This document shows, piece after piece, positions 58,785 to 64,000 of a DNA stretch of 64,000 nt. Origin of the DNA: Kingella potus (GTDB taxonomy: Bacteria > Pseudomonadota > Gammaproteobacteria > Burkholderiales > Neisseriaceae); the NCBI RefSeq assembly GCF_900451175.1, contig NZ_UGJJ01000002.1:1-64000 (forward strand), in the 5' to 3' direction. Below the pieces are notes generated by a model that saw only the letters and a program-made list of their open reading frames with translations, was not told the DNA's origin and searched no databases. The translations under genes and the position numbers were made by a program. Within the stretch, counting starts at the first letter, position 1. Every line of letters starts with the position of its first letter.

Positions 58785-59977
58785 TTCGGATCTGCTCCCT
58801 CAAAGAAGCCTTCTTTCCACAGATACCCCATTTTGTCGCCCTCCGCCATAAAGGCGGCGATTTGTTCGTTATCGCGGGCGCGGCGGATGCCGGTGCAGCC
58901 GTTTTCCTTAACCAGCCAAAACACTTCGTCCAACTGCACGGCATTGAGAAAGTCCGGCGAATGGCTGGATACGAACACCTGCCCGCCGCGCTCGGCATAG
59001 GCGCGGAACTCCTCTGCCAGTTCGGGTAACAGGCGCGGATAAAGCTGGTTTTCCGGCTCTTCCACGCATAAAAGCGGATGCGGTTTCGGATCGTAGAGCA
59101 GCACCAGATAGGCAAACATTTTAATCGTGCCGTCTGAAACATAGCGGTCGATAAACGGGTCTTGGAAGCTGCTGTCTTTAAAGCCTAAAAGCAGCCTGCC
59201 GTCAGGTGATTGGATGGTTTTTACATCGCCGATACCAGGCACGCGGTGTTTCATCGCCTGTACGATTTTTTGGAAAATAACCGGTTCGTTTTCATAAATA
59301 TGCTGAGCCACCAGCTGCAGGTTTTCGCCCGAAACCGACAAATGCTCGTATTCTCCCGCTGCGTCTTTGCTGCCGCGCGCCAAATTGATATGAAAGTCCG
59401 ACACATACCAGTTTTCAATCAACTGGCGGAACGCGCTGGCGGCTTTGAAGCGGGCAAACTGTCCCAATCCTTTAATCGCCAAAACATCGGATTCAATTTC
59501 TTGTTCTTCTCTATCTAATTTTTCTTCTTCTTTGCTGAAATCTTCTTCATTAGTTACAGCATAGCCTTTGCCGTTTTCAAAAATCAGGAAATTGTACGGC
59601 GAGCCATAGCGGCCACGCTTGTAGCGCAGGCTTTCTTTGCGGATAACGGGTTTTTTATTGGCATTTTGTCCGATATGGATTTCATACGTTACCAAGCGGT
59701 TTACGCCGCCGATGTCCATGCGGAATTGTATTTCCAACTCAATCATTTCTTTTGCCGCATCCGCGCCACGGCTTAATACTTCTTTGAAGCCGCCGCGCCT
59801 TTGCAATGCGCTGCTAACGTTAAACGTGAGGCAGTCGCGCAGGAAACCGAACACGTCAAACAGGGTGGATTTGCCCGTGCCGTTTGCGCCGACTACCACG
59901 CAGAAATTGGGGATGTCGGTCATTTGGGCGCGGCGGAAGCCTTTGAAGTTTTTTAAACGCAGGGTTTCGATACGCAT
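58781..59977 (-). CDS. AAA-family ATPase (OLD/RecF-like, COG4637-type), partner of DUF4276
   Basis: The 398-residue ABC-type ATPase has Walker A VVGANGTGKSTLFDVF (Gly30-Thr38), the signature-like YVSDGTIKMFAYL (about 279-291), Walker B PLLCVEEPENQLYPRL (Glu306/307) and the switch His339 in VFVSSHSPDFLNA. The inserted middle (140-250) is helical and charged. It opens MRIETLRLKNFKGFRRAQMT. Base composition is AT-richer than the Mla genes next to it, and repeats flank the pair, which suggests acquisition. It is the sensor-type half of a two-gene unit. The short DUS core in it is part of the conserved SDGT motif. Confidence 0.85.
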   Translation of the reverse strand: MRIETLRLKNFKGFRRAQMTDIPNFCVVVGANGTGKSTLFDVFGFLRDCLTFNVSSALQRRGGFKEVLSRGADAAKEMIELEIQFRMDIGGVNRLVTYEIHIGQNANKKPVIRKESLRYKRGRYGSPYNFLIFENGKGYAVTNEEDFSKEEEKLDREEQEIESDVLAIKGLGQFARFKAASAFRQLIENWYVSDFHINLARGSKDAAGEYEHLSVSGENLQLVAQHIYENEPVIFQKIVQAMKHRVPGIGDVKTIQSPDGRLLLGFKDSSFQDPFIDRYVSDGTIKMFAYLVLLYDPKPHPLLCVEEPENQLYPRLLPELAEEFRAYAERGGQVFVSSHSPDFLNAVQLDEVFWLVKENGCTGIRRARDNEQIAAFMAEGDKMGYLWKEGFFEGADPK

Positions 59978-60059
59978 GGGGTTTCCTTGTTTTTGTGGTT
60001 TCCAAATGTTTTCAGGCTACCTGTTTTGTTTGCAAACTGCGTGCGTGGCGGAAGCCGCA

Positions 60060-60166
60060 TATAGCGGAACAAAATAGAAAAGATACAAGGCAGCAAGCCG
60101 CAGACAGTACGGTGCAGTACGGCAAGGCGCAGCAACGCCGTAGATTTTTTATTTTGAGCCGCTATA
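60060..60166. repeat. Correia-like repeat element, 107 bp
   Basis: Ends TATAGCGG and CCGCTATA are exact inverted repeats. Inside lies AAGGCAGCAAGCCGCAGAC, AGTACGGTGCAGTACGGCAA and GGCGCAGCAACGCCGTAGAT, matching the internal core of neisserial Correia elements. Size equals the short form (about 105 bp). It lies between the ATPase gene and purH. Confidence 0.85.
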
Positions 60167-60234
60167 CCTTACACCATGCAGGCTGCCTTATCTGTAATGC
60201 AAGGCAGCCTGAAAAAGGGTTTGGTGGGACAAAA

Positions 60235-61815
60235 TCAATGGCGGAAATGGCGTACGCCCGTTACCACCATCGCCATGCCGTGTTCGTCGGCGGCGGCGAA
60301 TACCTCTTCATCACGAACCGAGCCGGCGGGGTGGATGACGGCTTTGATGCCCTGTTCGGCAATCACATCCACGCCGTCGCGGAAGGGGAAAAACGCATCC
60401 GATGCCGCGCACGCGCCGTTCAAATCAAAACCACCGTCTTGCGCTTTGCGGGCGGCAATGCGGGTGGAGTCCACGCGGCTCATCTGCCCCGCGCCGATGC
60501 CGTAGGTTTGGCCGCCTTTGCCGAACACGATGGCGTTGGATTTGACGTATTTGGCCACGTTCCAAACAAACAGCAGGTCTTTCCACTCCTGTTCGGTGGG
60601 TTGGCGTTTGGAGACGACTTTCAAATCTTCGCGGCGGATGCGGCGGATGTCGGGTGTTTGCACCAATAATCCGCCGCCGACGCGTTTCAGTTCAAAACGG
60701 TTTGCACCGGCCAAAAGCGGCACTTCCAATACGCGCACGTTTTTCTTGGCCGCAATGATTTCTTTGGCTTTGTCGCTGAACTTGGGTGCCATCAATACTT
60801 CGAGGAACTGGCCGGTAACCGCTTCGACCGTATCGGCATCCACTTCGCGGTTAAAGGCAATGATGCCGCCGAATGCGCTGGTGGTGTCGGTGGCGAAAGC
60901 CAGTTTGTAGGCATTGAGCGGGGTGTCGGCCACGGCCACGCCGCACGGGTTGGCGTGTTTGACAATCACACAGGCGGGCTCGTCAAAAGATTTGACGGCT
61001 TCCCAAGCCGCATCGGCATCGGCGATATTGTTGTACGACAATTCTTTGCCCTGCAATTGCGTATAGGCAGACAGGCTGCCTGAAGCGGGATACAGATCGC
61101 GGTAAAACGCGGCGTGCTGGTGCGGGTTTTCGCCGTAGCGCATTTCCTGCACTTTCAGCCAGCTTTGGTTGAACTGGGCGGGAAATTCGCCGATTTCCGG
61201 CTCGCCCGACAGTTTTTCGTCGGACACGCTGGTGAGGTAGTTGGAAATCATGCCGTCGTATTGCGCGGTGTGGCTGAACGCTTTGCGGGCGAGATTGAAA
61301 CGGGTTTGGTCGGAGAGGCCGTCTGAATTTTGCAGCTCGGCAACTACGGCATCAAAATCGCCGTTGTCGGTAACGATGGCGACGTGTTTCCAGTTTTTGG
61401 CGGCGGAGCGCACCATAGTCGGGCCACCGATGTCGATGTTTTCAATCGCGTCTTCCAGCGTGCAGCCGGGCTTGGCGATGGTGGCGGCAAAGGGGTAGAG
61501 ATTTACCGCAACCAAATCGATATTGCCGATGCCGTGTTCGGCCATTTTGGCGACGTGTTCGTCCAAATCGCGCCGCCCGAGTATGCCGCCGTGGATTTTC
61601 GGGTGCAGGGTTTTGACGCGGCCGTCGAGCATTTCGGGGAAACCGGTGTAGTCGGCTACTTCGATGACGGGAATCCCCGCGTCGGCCAGAAGTTTGGCGG
61701 TGCCGCCGGTGGAAAGGATTTCAACGCCTTTGGCGGCAAGAGCTTGGGCAAATTCGACCACGCCTGTTTTGTCGGACAGGCTGATGAGGGCGCGTTGGAT
61801 TTTTACGGTGGACAT
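60235..61815 (-). CDS. purH: Bifunctional phosphoribosylaminoimidazolecarboxamide formyltransferase/IMP cyclohydrolase PurH
   Basis: The 526-residue protein has the N-terminal cyclohydrolase (MGS-like) domain (IQRALISLSDKTGVVEFAQA, EILSTGGTAKLLADAGIPVI, GRVKTLHPKIHGGILGRRD) and the C-terminal AICAR transformylase domain with catalytic Lys and His in VIVKHANPCGVA and SAFGGIIAFNREVDADTV. It makes the last two steps to IMP. Length is normal. The start at 61815 (MSTVKIQRALISLSDK) matches the family; the much longer open frame upstream is non-coding. In-frame DUS gives LQNSDGLSDQ. Confidence 0.97.
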   Translation of the reverse strand: MSTVKIQRALISLSDKTGVVEFAQALAAKGVEILSTGGTAKLLADAGIPVIEVADYTGFPEMLDGRVKTLHPKIHGGILGRRDLDEHVAKMAEHGIGNIDLVAVNLYPFAATIAKPGCTLEDAIENIDIGGPTMVRSAAKNWKHVAIVTDNGDFDAVVAELQNSDGLSDQTRFNLARKAFSHTAQYDGMISNYLTSVSDEKLSGEPEIGEFPAQFNQSWLKVQEMRYGENPHQHAAFYRDLYPASGSLSAYTQLQGKELSYNNIADADAAWEAVKSFDEPACVIVKHANPCGVAVADTPLNAYKLAFATDTTSAFGGIIAFNREVDADTVEAVTGQFLEVLMAPKFSDKAKEIIAAKKNVRVLEVPLLAGANRFELKRVGGGLLVQTPDIRRIRREDLKVVSKRQPTEQEWKDLLFVWNVAKYVKSNAIVFGKGGQTYGIGAGQMSRVDSTRIAARKAQDGGFDLNGACAASDAFFPFRDGVDVIAEQGIKAVIHPAGSVRDEEVFAAADEHGMAMVVTGVRHFRH

Positions 61816-62064
61816 GGCAGGGAGTTTTCCTTTGGCTGGTTGGAGTGTGGATAAGCCGCCCTTTTGCGCGGGAGCGGCGTGTTGCAAAGGTTTGCGCGGG
61901 TTTGTCTGCGGGATGCAAACGGGCGCGATTATCCGCTTTTTCGGGGCTTTGTGCAGCAGGCGGCGGGTTTTCAGACGGCCTGATGCGTGCTTTCCCGCGC
62001 CGCACGCGCGCTTTTTTGGGCTACAATCCGCGCCTTGTTCAATTTCCGCAGAGGCCGTCTGAAA

Positions 62065-62874
62065 ATGGAAAACAACACCTTCAATCTCTGGCAGACCGTG
62101 CGCGGCGAGGCGCACCGCGCGGCGGCGGAAGAGCCGATGCTGGCCAGCTTTCTGCATATGACGGTGCTGCGGCACGACAGTTTGGAGCGGGTGCTGGCCT
62201 TTCATTTGTCGAGCAAGCTGGGCAATCCGACGATGGATATGCGCACGCTCTACGAGCTTTATCTGCACGCGCTGGACAAAGAGCCGCAAATCGGGGCGGC
62301 GATGGAGGCGGACATGGTGGCCTATTACGAGCGCGACCCGGCCTGCGACCAATACTGCCTGCCGCTTTTGTATTTCAAAGGTTTCCACGCCATTCAGGCA
62401 CACCGTATCAACCACTGCCTGTGGAAGGAGGGGCGCAGGACGCTGGCCTATTTCCTGCAAAACCGTTCTTCGGAAGTGTTCGGCGTGGACGTGCATCCCG
62501 CCGCGCGTTTCGGGCGCGGGATTATGATCGACCACGGCACGGGCGTGGTAATCGGGGAAACGGCGGTGCTGGGCGACGACATTTCGATTCTGCACGGTGT
62601 TACGCTGGGCGGATCGGGCAAGGAGGGCGGCGACCGCCATCCGAAAATCGGCGACGGCGTGATGATCGGGGCGAATGCTTCGGTGTTGGGCAACATCCGC
62701 GTGGGCGAATGCGCCAAAATCGGTGCGGGCAGCGTGGTGGTGGCCGACGTGCCGGCGTTTTCCACCGTGGTGGGCGTGCCGGCCAAAGCCGTGGCGGGCA
62801 GAAGCCGTGTGAAGCCCGCCGCCGAGATGAACCAGAATTTTTTTGAGGAATCGCATCAGGATTTCTATATCTGA
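62065..62874 (+). CDS. cysE: Serine O-acetyltransferase CysE
   Basis: The 269-residue protein has the N-terminal helical domain (LWQTVRGEAHRAAAEEPMLA) and the left-handed beta-helix with catalytic residues (GVDVHPAARFGRGIMIDHGT, GVVIGETAVLGDDISILHGV, TLGGSGKEGGDRHPKIGDGV) and ends in the flexible tail that binds cysteine synthase (…NFFEESHQDFYI, C-terminal Ile). It makes O-acetylserine for cysteine. ATG at 62065; the DUS AGGCCGTCTGAA lies directly before the ATG (62052-62063), and its AGG may serve as ribosome site. Confidence 0.97.
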   Translation: MENNTFNLWQTVRGEAHRAAAEEPMLASFLHMTVLRHDSLERVLAFHLSSKLGNPTMDMRTLYELYLHALDKEPQIGAAMEADMVAYYERDPACDQYCLPLLYFKGFHAIQAHRINHCLWKEGRRTLAYFLQNRSSEVFGVDVHPAARFGRGIMIDHGTGVVIGETAVLGDDISILHGVTLGGSGKEGGDRHPKIGDGVMIGANASVLGNIRVGECAKIGAGSVVVADVPAFSTVVGVPAKAVAGRSRVKPAAEMNQNFFEESHQDFYI

Positions 62875-63024
62875 AGCCGTCTGCCGCCGCTGCGGCGCGG
62901 GCTTTCGAGGCCGTCTGAAAATGCCAGCCGTTTTCAGACGGCCTCATGCTGCGGGATGGAGTACAATCCGCCGCTTTCCCGATACAACAACCTTAGAGGC
63001 CGTCTGAAAAGACGGTTTGCCGCA

Positions 63025-64000
63025 ATGAAACGGATAAAACACACCACCATTCAGAAATTCGCCGACAAAACAGCCAAAATCGGCATTGTCGGTTTGGGCT
63101 ATGTCGGTCTGCCGCTGATGCTGCGCTATGTCGATATCGGCTATCAGGTATTGGGTTTCGACATCGATGCCGAAAAAGTGGCCAAACTCAACAACGGCCA
63201 AAGCTATATCGAGCACATCCCGTCTGAAAAAATCGCCGCCGCCAGCAGCGGGCTGTTTGAAGCCACCACTGATTTTTCGCGCATCGGCGAAGTGGAAGCC
63301 GTGATTTTGTGCGTGCCCACCCCGCTCAACAAATACCGCGAGCCTGATATGAGCTTCGTGATCGACACCACCGACGCGGTCAAACCCTACCTGCGTGCCG
63401 GACAGGTGCTTTCGCTCGAATCCACCACCTACCCCGGCACCACCGAAGAAGAGCTGCTGCCGCGCGTTGAAGAAAACGGCCTGAAAGTCGGCGAAAACGT
63501 ATTTCTGGTTTACTCGCCCGAACGCGAAGACCCCGGCAATCCCGATTTTGAAACCCGCACGATTCCGAAGGTTATCGGCGGCCACACTCCGGCCTGTCTC
63601 GAAGTCGGCATGGCGCTTTACCAGCCCGCCATCGACAAAGTCGTCCCCGTCAGTTCCACCAAGGCAGCCGAACTGACCAAACTTTTGGAAAACATCCACC
63701 GCGCCGTCAACATCGGTCTGGTGAACGAAATGAAAATCGTGGCCGACAAAATGGGCATCGACATCCACGAAGTGATTGATGCCGCCGCAACCAAGCCCTT
63801 CGGCTTTGTGGCTTATTATCCCGGCCCCGGATTGGGCGGCCACTGTATTCCCATCGACCCTTTCTACCTCACTTGGAAAGCGCGCGAATACGGCGTGAAC
63901 ACCCGCTTTATCGAGCTGGCCGGCGAGGTCAATTCTTCGATGCCCGAATATGTGGTCAACAAAACCGCACTCGCGCTCAACGACAACAACCGCTCCATCA
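63025..64000 (+). CDS. Nucleotide-sugar dehydrogenase, WbpA/UDP-GlcNAc 6-dehydrogenase-like, cut by window end
   Basis: At least 325 codons are open and run off the window. The protein begins MKRIKHTTIQKFADKTAKIG, then has the Rossmann motif IGIVGLGYVGLPLMLRYV, the block ESTTYPGTTEEELLPRVEEN, SPEREDPGNPDFETRTIPKV, the STKAAELTKLLENIHRAVNI segment and the catalytic Cys in GLGGHCIPIDPFYLTWKARE. This is the UDP-N-acetylglucosamine/mannosamine 6-dehydrogenase branch (WbpA type), which makes uronic acids for surface polysaccharide. A DUS lies just upstream (62998-63009). It may start a polysaccharide cluster to the right. Confidence 0.93.
   Translation, partial: MKRIKHTTIQKFADKTAKIGIVGLGYVGLPLMLRYVDIGYQVLGFDIDAEKVAKLNNGQSYIEHIPSEKIAAASSGLFEATTDFSRIGEVEAVILCVPTPLNKYREPDMSFVIDTTDAVKPYLRAGQVLSLESTTYPGTTEEELLPRVEENGLKVGENVFLVYSPEREDPGNPDFETRTIPKVIGGHTPACLEVGMALYQPAIDKVVPVSSTKAAELTKLLENIHRAVNIGLVNEMKIVADKMGIDIHEVIDAAATKPFGFVAYYPGPGLGGHCIPIDPFYLTWKAREYGVNTRFIELAGEVNSSMPEYVVNKTALALNDNNRSI

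Noticed and set aside
59130..59141. DUS core inside the AAA ATPase gene
   Set aside because: GCCGTCTGAA here encodes the conserved SDGT motif of this ATPase type on the other strand, so the match can be chance.
60235..62856. Extension of the purH frame far upstream to 62856
   Set aside because: PurH begins at MSTVKIQRALISLSDK (61815) and the upstream part overlaps cysE on the other strand; it has no recognisable domain.

Overview
The window is from a GC-rich member of the Neisseriaceae, most likely a commensal Neisseria. Three things point there. The 12-base DNA uptake sequence AGGCCGTCTGAA (the AG dialect of DUS) occurs throughout, often as inverted pairs after genes. A comEA copy sits directly behind the rRNA operon, as known for Neisseria. 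The 16S and 23S are Neisseria-like, and short Correia-type repeats are present. The species cannot be fixed from this window; the GC-rich coding suggests a species outside the meningococcus/gonococcus group, and an intact PilS/PilR pair (49.5-52.9 kb) fits a commensal.

Region 1-14.76 kb is the right-hand part of an integrated tailed phage: tape measure, large tail protein, HigBA toxin-antitoxin, tail tip genes, holin-like proteins, Rha regulator, a tiny lipopeptide gene behind a strong promoter, endolysin, HicAB (opposite strand), nested Rz/Rz1 spanins and a tyrosine integrase at the edge. The first 3.4 kb carries about a dozen single-base frameshifts, mostly in homopolymers, which look either like sequence errors or very recent decay.

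Region 15-30.4 kb is chromosomal: a Rieske oxygenase, BioH-like esterase, ComF, TrmL, RlpA, RuvA, a BioC-like protein, a patatin lipoprotein, a fatty acid desaturase, a repeat-rich gap, a PAP2 phosphatase fused to a squalene/phytoene-synthase-like domain, and a MoxR-DUF58-unknown-TgpA operon. Region 30.5-36.5 kb is a complete rRNA operon (16S, tRNA-Ile, tRNA-Ala, 23S, 5S) followed by comEA. Region 36.5-42.4 kb holds a phospholipase D-type lipoprotein, an HpnC-like synthase, a lipoprotein gene split by an amber codon, pgsA with a tRNA cluster (Gly x3, Cys, an aberrant Cys-like tRNA, Leu) and engB.

Region 42.5-53 kb carries cytochrome c4 and the ResB/CcsA cytochrome c maturation pair, a tightly coupled TlpA/thioesterase/unknown operon, a CYTH protein, HemJ, and PilS-PilR. 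Region 53.5-58.1 kb is the Mla lipid-transport operon with an extra four-helix membrane protein inserted between mlaF and mlaE. Next comes a two-gene AAA ATPase plus DUF4276 (TOPRIM-like) module that resembles defence pairs, then purH, cysE and the start of a nucleotide-sugar dehydrogenase cut by the window end.

The most interesting items are the structurally aberrant but apparently constrained second tRNA-Cys, the PAP2-prenyl-synthase fusion, the ATPase-TOPRIM pair, the tiny phage lipopeptide locus, and the composite repeat blocks at 23.3-23.9 and 52.9-53.3 kb. All functional names come from reading the sequence; no database search was run.
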